Part shown: in pieces, positions 1 through 10,811 of the stretch
Layout of the letters: every line of letters begins with the position of its first letter
Position numbering within the stretch: position 1 is the stretch's first letter
NCBI GenBank assembly: GCA_028023455.1
Contig: JAQFVV010012405.1
Span: 5,231,334 to 5,295,333, forward strand
DNA: 64,000 nt
Source of the DNA: Epiperipatus broadwayi
Taxonomy: Eukaryota > Onychophora > Udeonychophora > Euonychophora > Peripatidae
Reading direction: 5' to 3'
The notes under the pieces: generated by a model
Database searches by the model: none
What the model saw: only the letters and a program-made list of their open reading frames with translations
Told to the model about the DNA's origin: nothing
Made by a program: the position numbers and the translations under genes

Positions 1-361
1 TTATGTCCACTAATTTGGATTCAATTTACTTAGAAAAGACTCATTTATAAAAAAGTTGTATTGTTTAAAAAGCAGGACAAATTATCCATTTTTGCTTGTC
101 AATTGTATATAAAATATAAGAGCAAAATATTTTCAAATTTTTGTAAACATTTAATCTCAAAAAGTGTCCACATAAAAATGATTGTAAATCATTTAATGTA
201 CCATCATGTAAGCCTAAAGTCTATAATTTGTGAAACAGTTGGTGAGCAGTGAAGTAAAAGTGTGCAACTATTAATTAATATATATTTTTTCCATATATAT
301 TATAAAGGTTTTTCTTTTTTGGGATTAAAAATGTATTAATCTTCTTTAAGCAATATTCATT
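1..361. other. Unassigned AT-rich sequence
   Basis: No recognisable coding motif, tRNA-like box or long inverted repeat was seen. A 63-codon open frame starting near 61 has no domain and is ordinary for sequence this AT-rich. Confidence 0.5.
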
Positions 362-404
362 AAATGATGATTATCATTACCTTTGGTCGTTACTGATCCA
401 CTGT

Positions 405-500
405 AATATGAAAAAATGTGTGTGATCGGATGGGTCAGCAATATGAGATGGCACGAAGAGTTGAGGGTCATGTGAAAGTCTGAGTTTGAATCCCTTATAT
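405..500 (-). repeat. SINE-2 tip inserted in the RTE C-terminus
   Basis: This is about 95 bp of the window's SINE-2 family (the GGATTCAAACTCAGACTTTC end). It sits just before the RTE terminal block that reads ITVDQ (ILQW-like). The RTE frame is recognisable on both sides, which shows the SINE piece entered later. Confidence 0.6.
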
Positions 501-1676
501 ACAACTTTAAACCAGTTTTTCACATCAATAGCTTTTTTTTCTCTCCACATCACATCAGAAAACATTATTTTATCAGCCACTTGATATCTCTCTAAGTCTT
601 TACAATCTGTCTATCTATTATCATCTCTTCCAAAAATATATTACAAATATATCCAATCCATTTTCATTTCTGTCTCTAATAATTTATTCAGTGATGACAC
701 TGATATCTTTTTGTCTACTCAGTCATTTAGTCATGCATTTTATGTTTGATCTTTTTTTGTTATTTCGAATATACATCTTTTATACTTCATTGAATGGTCT
801 GGAATTTCTGTTCGCTTGTTAAGCATTCAAATCTCAGATTCATAAGTAATAGCTGATAAAACATATCTATTAATGGCCTTCATTTTCAAACACATAAGTA
901 TATTTCCTTATAATGTTAAGTTATTTCTACCAAAAGTATACCCTACAAGTTTGATTCTATGATTAATTTCATCCATTATGTTTTCACTACATTAATAATT
1001 TACACAAGGTATTTATAGTTGTTAATCTCTTTAAATTTATGATTATCAATCTTCATTTGCTTCTGAGAAAATTCATTGAATGTTTATCTTTAACCATATT
1101 TTTTTATTTTCATCTGATAACTCTTGCAATATTTCTGAAGCTCTGAAGGATTATTTGCTAAAACAACCACATTATCTGCAAAATATCGATGATTTAAATA
1201 ATCTTTCATTACTTTTATTTTTTTAGTTTCCCATTTTTAACTGCAAAATAGTTATCATAAAACTGCAGTATATAATGATTGGCAATTTTAATTATCTTAA
1301 TATTTTATGCACTCTAATCACTACTAATTTTGATAAATATTCTTTAAAATATGACAATATCCTGTGTCTTTAGCTTGATGGTCCAAAATCACCAATGATG
1401 TGCTAATAAAATCAAATTGCTTTTCATAGTCTATAAAGCCAATGTAAAATGGCAAGTTATAGTTGGTGGTCTTTTTTATAATTTTTCTCAATATTTGGAT
1501 GTAAAAAAGTGATACCTTTTTTTTGTACTTTATTACTATATAATTATTTTTTGTGAACTTTTCCGCATATTTCATGTTGTCATCCTTTTTTAATGACATT
1601 TTCCAGCTTTTCTTTCCATTGTTAAAACAACTTTTCTTCCATTATCCAAATGTTGTTTTACACTTTAGAGACTTAT

Positions 1677-1770
1677 CACATGATCATCATTTTTTATGCT
1701 TGCTCATAATTGTTATACATTGATTATTCTGGCTTGCAATGAGTGGCATTACTGTATGGAGAGTTTTTTA
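1677..1770. repeat. Fragment shared with the 63.6-63.9 kb hairpin element
   Basis: TCACATGATCA and CATAATTGTTAT at 1677-1712 recur at 63617-63655. GAGTGGCATTACTGTATGG at 1731-1749 matches one arm of the 63661-63860 inverted repeat, in reverse orientation. It overlaps the RTE linker region, so the coding reading there is uncertain. Confidence 0.4.
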
Positions 1771-2835
1771 GAGACTTATATTCTCTTCTGTAGTTTCTTT
1801 TCCATTTCACAATTATATTTTTTATATCATTACTAACCTTCCCCCCCCTTATTTTACAAAACTCTAGATATTCATCATTCTCAAAAAAGTTATATATTTC
1901 TTCTTTTTTGCTTACACTGTCATGTCTCAATAGAAAATTTGCTTGAAAATTGCTGGACTTTTGTACCAGCTATTTTTCTTCTATTTTTTATTAGTTTCAG
2001 TCAAGACTAAACCATCTTCAAAATCGGTTAATATTTGAAAATGATTTGCAAGCTTTAATTTAAATTCAATGCAATGTTTTTGACGATCATGAATATAAAC
2101 TTTTAATACTTTTTTTCTTAATAGTTTTTGTCTCTCTAATTTAGCATTAATACATATCTTACATTTCACTAATCAATGATCAGTTCTTATGTAGAATTTT
2201 TTAACAATATTACAGTTTTGAAGTACATAATTTTCTATTAGTCAAAATATAATTAAATTCTGTTGTATCTTTACTTCGTTGCTTTTAGTCCATTTACGGT
2301 TTTTTTTTTCTATGGAATCCACAAGTCACTGTCCTCTTTTATTACTATCAACATAGCCAAATGTACTTACAGTATTCCCATCTTTCAATTACTTAACATT
2401 TTTAAAGAAGTTCATGACAATTTTAATATGCTGTTTGATTTAATCAAAAGTATTTTGCATACCTATATAAACACTTCTACTTTTTCACTACAATGAGAAT
2501 TAATTGGAATATAAACCCAAATTATTTGCATTTAGTATTTTTATTAATTTATATAACTAATATTGCCACTCTGTCTGATGTATATTGAACCTGAGCAGTG
2601 TTGTTCTTTCACTTTTTATTTATAATGAATCCCCCCTCCAATCCAATATTTGTGCTTTTATTCCTTGAAGAACATATCCACTTTTAAAATCAACTGTCTC
2701 TTCACCTTTTCTTCTATTTTCACAAAGTCCAATAATGACCCATTTAATAATATTAGATAGTTTTTTTTTTTTGCAAATTTGTGCAGCCTTCCTTCACTCT
2801 TTGCTAGTATTTAGCTTGTATTAAGCTCAACACAA

Positions 2836-3640
2836 AAACTTAAAGTAGGGTTTGAAAAAAAATGTGTAAAATTATCTAAAATATCTCATATAGAGAGTGC
2901 ACCAATAGCTCAAACAAACTCTTATTTGATAAGTGGTGGTAAGACAAAATATTTAAAATCGCACTAATCAATTAAGACCTTGTTTGAGCTATTAGTATGC
3001 TCTCTATATTACATATTTGTAAATACAAGCTTATAAGAGCAATGCCATGCTATGTATGTCTTACTTTATATATTATAATGTTTTCCATTTTGCTAGGCCT
3101 CTACAAGCTAATATAAACTGCACGCGAGTTGATCAAGCTATGTCAAAAAAGAAGAAAGTTGTATTTCTATTCTAAAAACATAGCAATATTTCCTGATCAA
3201 CTCGGCCTATTAATAGTTGAGAATTATGATATTGACGAAATCAGCTTTTAATTTATTTAATATGGGTACCAGGACCTTTTATTCTAAAGAGTCTACTGAA
3301 ATAGTCAAATAATGACTCACAAATAAAAAAAGAAAAATACTTTTAACTTAATCGGTATTGCATCATACCGTAACGAAAATTTTTTTTTTTAAGATTATTA
3401 TTCCTGGGCTTATTGAAACAAATTGGCAAAGGTAAATTACGTTTTAAATCCTATTAAACAAATAATAAATTTAATAATAAAAAATAATAACTATTATTAA
3501 TAACGCACAAATAAAAATTGATATTATAAATATTTTTATTCTAATAAATAAAAAAAAATGTTTGAAGTAAATTATTTATCAAATAAATTGGAGAGAACAC
3601 ATTTAATTTAGATGTGAAATATTAATCAAATATATAACAG
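2836..3640. other. AT-rich spacer with two short inverted repeats
   Basis: Imperfect arms at 2889-2917 and 2980-3008 (ATAGAGAGTGCACCAATAG type) form one hairpin. Arms near 3125-3142 and 3179-3205 around GAGTTGATCA form another. The rest shows no coding signal. These may be MITE remnants. Confidence 0.45.
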
Positions 3641-3689
3641 TTATAACAATTAAAAAGTTCTTGGTTAAATAAGAGTCTCTTGATCAATT

Positions 3690-4140
3690 AAATTAAAGTC
3701 ACTATCAGGATCGTTTATACGTATATTTTTAAGAATTGTTTGCGAACGCTTAAATTTGTCACAATCAGGATAATGAAGCATAACTTACCAGTAAGTTTTA
3801 GTGAATTCAAGATGGTTGTAGATAACTATGCATAGTTTTTTTGGGTAGAATGAGCTCGGCCTTTTGGTTATTATTTGATCTTGTGGGCCATTCTCCTAGT
3901 CGGTCACAAAGGCTTTTCTGGTGTACATCTTCAGGCACGATGTCCGCAGAAGCTTCGGTTCATTCTGACATGCCGAATTACTTCAGGGTAGAGCGATCTT
4001 GGATATATTATTATTATCGAAGATCAACTAGAGAAACAAGACGTTCTTCAAACTGACCTCTGCCTTTTATACTAGAGGCCCAGTTTTCCGACTTCTGCAC
4101 ATGCTATTATCATGGCATTTTTTGGTTCATAATCTTGTAG
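3690..4140. other. Locally GC-richer stretch, possible minus-strand coding relic
   Basis: This stretch is noticeably GC-richer than its surroundings. A plus-strand open frame at 3841-4056 shows no domain. The minus strand over about 3850-3970 reads a helix-like segment with LCDRLGEWPTRSNNNQKAEL, which weakly resembles a SAP DNA-binding motif, but a stop lies just upstream. I regard it as an unidentified relic; the SAP reading is a guess. Confidence 0.2.
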
Positions 4141-4845
4141 ATTCTTTATAAAATTTACGTTATAAAGTTCTCTTTTCATATCAAGTTTTTCAGCCATCTT
4201 TAATTAGCCAAAATATTTTTACTTTCTCTTATCTTTTTTTTACTTTTGGAATTCTTTTGTTCTCTCCAATTCTACTTTTATTTCTAATTACATTAAAAAA
4301 AATACGAAAGAATAATTCAACCTTCATTGTACGTTATTTTTTTTAAAAAAAATTAGTCAAAAAAAATCTAAATTTACTTTTATTTTTTTAGCTTTTACCA
4401 AATGCCAATATATTTGCATGTTACAATATATATATATATATGTTAAACCTTTTGTAGAATTTTTTTTACATTAAGGCATTATAATGCTTTATCTCATAAT
4501 AACATGTTTATAGCACTAAAATTAGCCAAAGTGCACAGATTTTATTCCAATTTTGCATTGAATGAATTTTAAATGCTAGTAATTCTATATTTTAATTTTT
4601 ATTTTTGTACTTACATAATAGGAGTAATTAAAAAATAAAAACTGGAATGCAAGTGTCAGCTTGAGAATTTTGGTAGTCATTGTTTATATTATGATTAGAA
4701 AAGAAAGGCACACTATTATTTCTCTAGGTTTTCTTTTTTTAATTCTAAAAGTACTTTCATTAATTTAAAACAATATATTTTTAACAATAAAATACTATTT
4801 ATATTCAGTATTAAAAATATATATATTTAAATATTTATAGATGTA
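4141..4845. other. Unassigned AT-rich sequence
   Basis: Homopolymer-rich A/T DNA with a short (TA)n near 4427. No gene or repeat family was recognised. Confidence 0.5.
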
Positions 4846-5012
4846 ATATAGAGGATTTGAACACAGACTTTCAAGCTCCTTTCAGCAATCTACTCTATTT
4901 CATACAACTAATACACATGACCACACCCATGTGTATCGCTTCTATAAATAGAGTGGATACGCAGAAGGGAGCTTGAAAGTCTGTGTTCAAATCCCCTATA
5001 TTATATCTAAGC
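4846..5012. repeat. SINE-2 hairpin, tip-to-tip
   Basis: The left arm (GGATTTGAACACAGACTTTC) and right arm (its reverse complement near 4975-5000) are nearly perfect over about 35 bp around a 90-bp centre. Both arms are the SINE-2 terminal sequence, so this is a minimal inverted dimer that has lost the internal body. Confidence 0.75.
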
Positions 5013-5344
5013 TCCAAGTATATATCAAGTATACTTGTATTTAAAATATTAAATTTTATAGTTAATTAGTAGGTAGAAAATTAAAAAATGTTTTTTAAAT
5101 ATTTTCTTAGTAAAGAAATAGAAGTGTTTTTTATTTCACATAATGAGTTTATTGTTTTTAAAATATTATTACATTATTTGAAAAATAATAAATATGTAAA
5201 AAAAAAAATTATTCTGTCATGAATTTTTTTCACATTGATGGCAACATTTACAAAAAATTACTTTTAATGGACTGTGAGATGGTTAAAATAAAATTAAGAA
5301 TATTTAATAAATTAAAACATATATATATATATATGCAAATTAAA
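5013..5344. other. Unassigned AT-rich sequence
   Basis: Nothing recognised apart from a short (TA)n near 5321-5332. Confidence 0.45.
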
Positions 5345-5632
5345 TTTCGACTACAATGCAAAACAAAACCTCAATATGTTCCACCACAAGCTAGAAAAAA
5401 TAAAAGGGACAACATGCTAGCACTGCCAGATATTTTTGCTACAACTTGGTACTATTTAAATTAAAATTGGCATTATAATTGAAAAACAGGAAAAGAGATG
5501 CAGAATATCTGTAAACAATTTTATTGCCCAGCAGAACTGTATAGACACAGAAACAGACTGGTGCTTACTATGTAAGCCCAATCTTAATAATGTAATGATT
5601 GTTTTTTGGCCAATAAAGTATGCTTTGAAACA
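5345..5632 (+). mobile_element. Tx1-like LINE 3' end, 5'-truncated (copy G)
   Basis: The last codons of ORF2 are readable: KRDNMLALPDIFATTW ends at a TAA at 5462-5464 and matches the C-terminus of the intact copy at 37934-41167, after a frameshift near 5390. The 3' UTR ends with CCAATAAAGTATGCTTTGAAACAT, the same 3' box as the other copies. The usual TAA array is missing. Instead the box is followed within 12 bp by the target duplication of the TIR element. Confidence 0.75.
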
Positions 5633-5643
5633 TATGTATAAAA

Positions 5644-7113
5644 TATTTATAGGTTGTCTTTTGATAGCCGGTCACAGCTGCTTGTCGGTGTTGTTTATGT
5701 GTTAAAACCATAACCAGGCACAGTTTTAAAAATACAGTGACTTTTTTTGATCTCTTAAATTTTTTCTACTCCACCTTTTAATATTTCATTTTATACAGGT
5801 GATTTTTTTTTTGACTTTAACTTTTATTTTTGAAATCAATTTTTATTACCTTTTTTTAAAAATAAAAACAACCAAAAAATAACTTGTGTCTATAACTTTT
5901 ACAAAGTATTTCTCAATCCACCCCCATCCCCAAATTAAAATAAGATCAAAACTTTTGACTTTTTCAAGATTCATTTTCTTTTTGTTTAAAAATACGGCCA
6001 CTTTTTTTTTGGCCTATAGGCAATATTTTTTTTGGCTTTATTTGGATACTGCTGATATACTAAAACTTTTATTTTTAATATCAATTTGTTATCTTTTTTA
6101 AAAAATAAAAACAAACAAAAAATAACTTTGGTCTCTATCTTTTGTCTCAGTGAAAACAAAGTATTTCTCAAGCCACTCCCCCCCCCCACCCAAAAATTAA
6201 AATAAGATCAAAACTTGTGACTTTTTTAACCTTCAGTTGTCCTTTTTTTTTTTTTAAAGATGGCGACTATACGGCAATTTTTTTTTTTTTTTGGCTTTAT
6301 TTCTATTACATGATGTCTATTTTGCCATTTAAAAAAAAAACTTTTCCTATTAATTACATTTTTTGATCCTTTCAATACACTAGCACAAAAAAAATTACAA
6401 TGACATCAAAACTTCAGAATTTTACAAGTTTTGTTTTATTTTTTCAGATTTAAAATACAGCAACTTTTTTTTTTGGCTGTATGGTGATTTTAATTACATG
6501 ATTACTATTTTGCCCTTACTATTAATGACATTTTTTGATCCTTTTATTTTTTCCTAATATGTCTTTAAAATTTTATTTTTAAGAATGGAATACATTCGGT
6601 TGCAGGAGCCTGATTGACATTGGTAAGTAGCACAGTTTGTGTGCCATTTTATTTGTCTCATATCTCATGAAAGCATGAGTTTTCACATGAGCTCAGCCAA
6701 AATGTGTTTGGCCCTACACTTTCTTAATATTTTACAAATTCCACATTTGGGTAGGGAAGGGTGGGGATGGTGTGACAATTCTTAGTGAGTCAGACTGTGT
6801 GATTTAAGTAGAAATTAAATTACTTTGCTATGGAGATATCAAAACTTGTGGCCACTTAAAATCCAAACACCTTCAGACAATACGGAGCGATTAGTGAATT
6901 GTGCGAATTCGTATAAATTTGTTGCGAAGCACAAATCAGGCCATAATATTTCTGTGCAAAGCCATCGAGTGGTCTACTAATGGCTAAGATAAACACAACT
7001 GTTTTCTTAGTCTGTAAGTGTAGGCCATGGTAAATGGAATTTTTATGTGTTTTAATGCATAAATGATGCTGTCAAGCAACCGTGACCAGCTATCAAAAGA
7101 CAAACTATTTATA
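5644..7113. mobile_element. TIR DNA element with 8-bp target duplication
   Basis: Terminal inverted repeats of about 57 bp (left from 5652, right ending 7105; GGTTGTCTTTTGATAGC against GTTTGTCTTTTGATAGC) are flanked by an identical TATTTATA at 5644-5651 and 7106-7113. The 1454-bp interior has no transposase-like frame and consists largely of diverged tandem repeats. An 8-bp duplication is usual for hAT, P and Merlin-type elements; the termini do not let me choose. It is probably non-autonomous and inserted just after LINE copy G. Confidence 0.75.
5725..6560. repeat. Diverged tandem repeats inside the TIR element
   Basis: Blocks recur about every 200-260 bp: an AAAATACNGNNAC-like start (5728, 5986, 6257 approximately, 6450), a TTTTTTTGGCTTTATTT block (6020, 6280), and AAGTATTTCTCAA with AAAATAAGATCAAAACTT (5904-5955, 6160-6215). 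Long T and A runs differ in length between units. Confidence 0.65.
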
Positions 7114-7244
7114 TTCTGTTAATTGATAATTTTGTAAAACGATTTTTGAGAAACTAATTATATACTAATTTAGATTCTCAAAGCTGTGAATCTATTAAAA
7201 ATATTTAAGAATACAATCTCAAATGTACATTAATAATTTTTTAT

Positions 7245-7697
7245 AGACTTCAGATTACCCATTTAATGAAATAATATTTCTGGAATGTAATTTTCACTTT
7301 CATCATTCTCATGCAAGATAGGGACTAGTTTCTATCCATGGTGAATATATTGTGGGAGGAATAAACATATGACCAAAGACATATGAAAATGATCTACAAT
7401 CCCTAAGATGCACATTTCATACAGAATCAGCACTCATCAGTTGGCCCAGACCACAATCTCTTACACATATCTTTATCATTGTTCACTATATATATAGATA
7501 GCAGATTAATACAGTTTAATTGATATGTCAAACATGCTGCCCTCACAAGTTTAACACAAACCACTTGATGTAAGAATATCAATAATTTTTATTAGTCATT
7601 CATTAGACCTAAGATCATCCATTTAATGAATAATATTTCTGTAGCATAATTTTTACTATATCACTCTCACACAAGGTAGGGACTGGATTTTATTCAT
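7245..7697. repeat. Direct repeats flanking a SINE-2 fragment
   Basis: A block of about 90 bp with CATTTAATGAA, ATAATATTTCTG and AGGTAGGGACTGG-like segments occurs at 7245-7337 and again at 7604-7697. Between them, 7370-7560 contains SINE-2 body sequence (CAGCACTCATCAGTTGG and following). Either a segmental duplication or a target region copied around the SINE would give this layout. Confidence 0.55.
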
Positions 7698-7951
7698 TTT
7701 CTCAAATTCTTTTGCAAATAATGTAGCACATGATAATATTAACTTAATTGCAAATGTTTCAATATCTTGTGAGTCTTTTTTAACTATGTATATGAAATAA
7801 TCATTATTTACATATAAGTTGTCTAAAATCATTTTAATAAACCTATAAATAAAACACTTTCATATCCATGTAGTCTATTAATCAAATGAAAAATGAGTCC
7901 ATATTTACTTAATCTCCAAGATCTTATATGGGTAATAGATCAGTCATTGAT
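7698..7951. other. Unassigned AT-rich sequence
   Basis: No coding motif or repeat family recognised. Confidence 0.4.
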
Positions 7952-8054
7952 ATTTTTTTTCTCATGTGTCATAGCATCAGCCGGGAAGTGAACCAGCTAA
8001 CCTGGGACAACTGTTGTAAAGCAGCCATGGCTGACCTCTCGACCACAAATGCTT
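7952..8054 (-). repeat. tRNA-derived SINE-1 copy
   Basis: The minus strand reads TGTGGTCGAGAGGTCAGC (A-box-like), then about 50 bp later AGCTGGTTCACTTCCCGG (B-box-like), then GCTATGACA and an A/T-rich tail. The same order and the GCTATGACA block appear in the copy at 28432-28537. The tRNA-related head and small size point to a Pol III SINE. Confidence 0.7.
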
Positions 8055-8340
8055 GTATACTATCATCAGCAACATTAAAAAAGCAATGATATAACAGTCT
8101 AACTTTTTCAGATTACAATTAGATATCAATTCTATTAATTTAACCAACATACAAACAAAATATGATTATTAAATATATAGAACTGGAAATATATAATGAT
8201 AAATTATAAATTAATAATATCCAAATACTCATATTATTAGTTCATATAGCTTAAGTGAAAATTAATTTACTTTTCAGGTAATTAGTAGATCATAGTGATG
8301 CAGGTGAATATTAGTTTGCAAGTTATTAAAATGACTCTTT
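8055..8340. other. Unassigned AT-rich sequence
   Basis: Nothing recognised. Confidence 0.4.
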
Positions 8341-8546
8341 AAAGTCTGACATTACCTTATAACCCAATATTCAAAAATCTGAAAGTCCAGGTTTGATACC
8401 CATGCTAGTAGTATCACTGGTTTGGCTAGTAGCATCTGAAAAAGAGACAAAATAATATAACTCACCTGTGTTCTGTTACAACAGTTCAATGAAATTGGAA
8501 AATTTAAATAAAGTTTAGACACTTTTCTAAAGGAAATCAGTATTTA
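8341..8546 (+). repeat. SINE-3, left part (interrupted copy)
   Basis: The B-box-like GTCCAGGTTTGATACCC lies near 8385-8401 and is followed by body sequence (CATGCTAGTA..TCACTGG, AAATAAAGTTTAGACA) shared with 34115-34270. The body breaks at CAGTATTTA and resumes at 9074, after a minus-strand LINE. Confidence 0.65.
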
Positions 8547-9073
8547 TTTATTTATTAAAACATTACTTTTATTATTCTAAGGTTTAACATTTTACTCAGT
8601 GGTTACAAATGTTTACAATGTAAGATCTTATATCTATATTATTAGTTCTTATATCTATATCTTCAGCCAATCCCAGATGAGATTCCAAAACAGGTTAACT
8701 GGCATCTGGTAAGTCAAATAAATCCCATGTGGCCTAAATATTTCTGTTGGCACTATTGATTTGTCTCTCATTTTGATTTCCTTAATAAAGTTTATTAATA
8801 GTTGGTTAGTGTTATTTTGTGATTGTCTAAGAGTTAGTTTACATCTAATTTTCCAAATGGAGAAGACCAGAAATGTTGAGATTCTTATAAGTGAGTATAT
8901 TCCCTTTTTAATGCAATCCTTGAGGGATGAAATGATGTGTTTATTTGTTTTCATATAGGCATTTATTACATTTCTATAGATACTCAGTCCCTGACATATG
9001 TTAAGTATGTGACAAAATGGTCTCTTCTTTCCTTTTGCAAATCTGGCATATGAGGTCAACCTTAATGAACCCT
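8547..9073 (-). mobile_element. LINE fragment, second Tx1-like family (C-terminus)
   Basis: The minus strand reads the C-terminal zinc-knuckle region of a LINE ORF2: LICQICKRKEETILSH near 9050, then after a one-base frameshift HILNICQGLSIYRNV, IRISTFLVFSIWKIRCK and a final KEIKMRDKSIV. Spacing matches the C-terminus of the intact ORF2 at 37934-41167, but the sequence is far diverged and the 3' end is different: AATAATAAAAGTAATGTTTT with a (TAAA)n tail, not CTTTGAAACA plus (TAA)n. A possible 9-bp duplication (CAGTATTTA/CAATATTTA) surrounds it. Confidence 0.65.
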
Positions 9074-9150
9074 CAATATTTATTGTTAGATAATCGAAAT
9101 AGCCATATATATATACAATTAAAATTCCATCATCACAAACCTTCAGACAA
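9074..9150 (+). repeat. SINE-3, right part (resumed after LINE insertion)
   Basis: AATATTTATTGTTAGATAATCGAAATA and the tail ending CCATCATCACAAACCTTCAG continue the SINE-3 body broken at 8546. The uninterrupted counterpart is at 34273-34355. Confidence 0.6.
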
Positions 9151-10075
9151 ACAATAAATATTATACATTTCCAATGCTACTTATTTAACAGCTATTATTT
9201 GTTTACATGTTTGGCAAAATAAATACTATATATATACAAATCTTTAAATTTTGCATTATAAACTCTAAACATTACAATGCTATAATGATTTACCTCTTAA
9301 AAGTAATAAATTATTGCTGATAATGATCAACTCTTAATACTTATATCTGATTATATTATTCTGCATTTGGACATTGAATTAAAAATGCATGCATCGAGAA
9401 AATACAATTTAAAATTCAAATAACATCGAATGTGTTAATGTTATGTAAAGTTTATACCAATACAGTTTTAGTATTAGCTTTCAAAATATTTTCAAATCAT
9501 CTTCTGGGTCAATTTTTCAATTTGTATTCATAAAATGAAACAAATCCATTTAACAGATACATTTTAAATTTACTTTCTGTGTTTTATCTGACACAATTTT
9601 ATGATAAGAAACATTGTTTTTAACACACTTTAATATAGCCAATCACAATATGCATTTAAGTTTTTTGCCTTTGTTAGTACATTCTTCATTTCAATTACAC
9701 CACATTCTAATCATTCATCAACACAGAAATTCAGAATGCCCTTTCTCATCATGCATGTCAGAGAAGCCAACAATGTCAAATACCTGAATTTCCAAAATTG
9801 TATTGACAGTTCTACATTTTCCCAATTTCCCTTTTTTATTAAATGTAAGAAATGGTTTCTATCCACTTTTAATAATAATCATTGTAATGTGGATATATTT
9901 TCAAGTTTTATCTTTATTATTCTTCATTTTAATCCTACTATGATGCAAGCTCAAAGTCCATAGATTACATTCATAGAATTTTATCACTTCTGGTGCATGT
10001 ACTTTTTATAAATTTCCAATTCCAGAGGCTCAACATTTTATTATGTCCCAAGCAATAAAGCATTCTAATTTTGTT
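9151..10075. other. Unassigned AT-rich sequence
   Basis: The composition is slightly less extreme than nearby. A 75-codon plus-strand frame at 9736-9963 has no domain, and no LINE motif could be read on the minus strand. I cannot assign it. Confidence 0.4.
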
Positions 10076-10142
10076 TATGCTTCTATTGTTGTTATTATTA
10101 TTTACAGAATTAGATTTTTGTAGTAAGTTAAAAATAAAATAC
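10076..10142. repeat. Repeat next to a TTA array, copy at 13046-13112
   Basis: The segment from TTGTTGTTATTATTATTTAC through GATTTTTGTAGTAAG to AAAATACTTTA matches 13046-13112 with few differences. Here it runs straight into the (TTA)83 array; at 13112 it continues into other sequence. It may be the end of an unidentified element. Confidence 0.6.
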
Positions 10143-10727
<585 letters not shown>

Positions 10728-10783
<56 letters not shown>

Positions 10784-10811
10784 GATGATGATGATGATGA
10801 TGATGATGATG
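10728..10811. repeat. Compound (TTA)18-(TGA)9 tract at a LINE 3' end
   Basis: TTA units from 10728 change abruptly to ATG/TGA units at about 10782-10811, directly touching the 3' end of the minus-strand LINE. In the LINE's own sense the tail reads (TCA)n and then (TAA)n. Confidence 0.9.

Larger units (their letters stand above)
362..2835 (-). pseudogene. Decayed RTE-clade LINE: endonuclease and reverse transcriptase
   Basis: Read on the minus strand, the fragments follow the order of an RTE-clade LINE protein. Near 2700-2830 there is an endonuclease N-terminus with a GLCENRRKGEE block; near 2260-2320 a NRKWT block; near 2170-2190 a TDH catalytic motif followed by LVKCKIC; at 1981-2160 the linker KLERQKLLRKK; near 1430 the reverse-transcriptase motif GFIDYEKQFDF; near 1170-1190 FADN where FADD is expected; and at 500-1100 the C-terminal region seen again at 58185-58790. 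The last catalytic Asp is replaced by Asn, and several stops and frameshifts separate the pieces, so the copy is dead. The 3' end is TGATAATCATCATT, an RTE-like TGA-rich tail. A SINE tip interrupts the C-terminus. About 2.5 kb remains, shorter than a typical 3-kb RTE element, so internal deletions are likely. Confidence 0.8.

Noticed and set aside
9736-9963. Plus-strand 75-codon frame with mixed composition
   Set aside because: No domain or LINE motif could be recognised on either strand.
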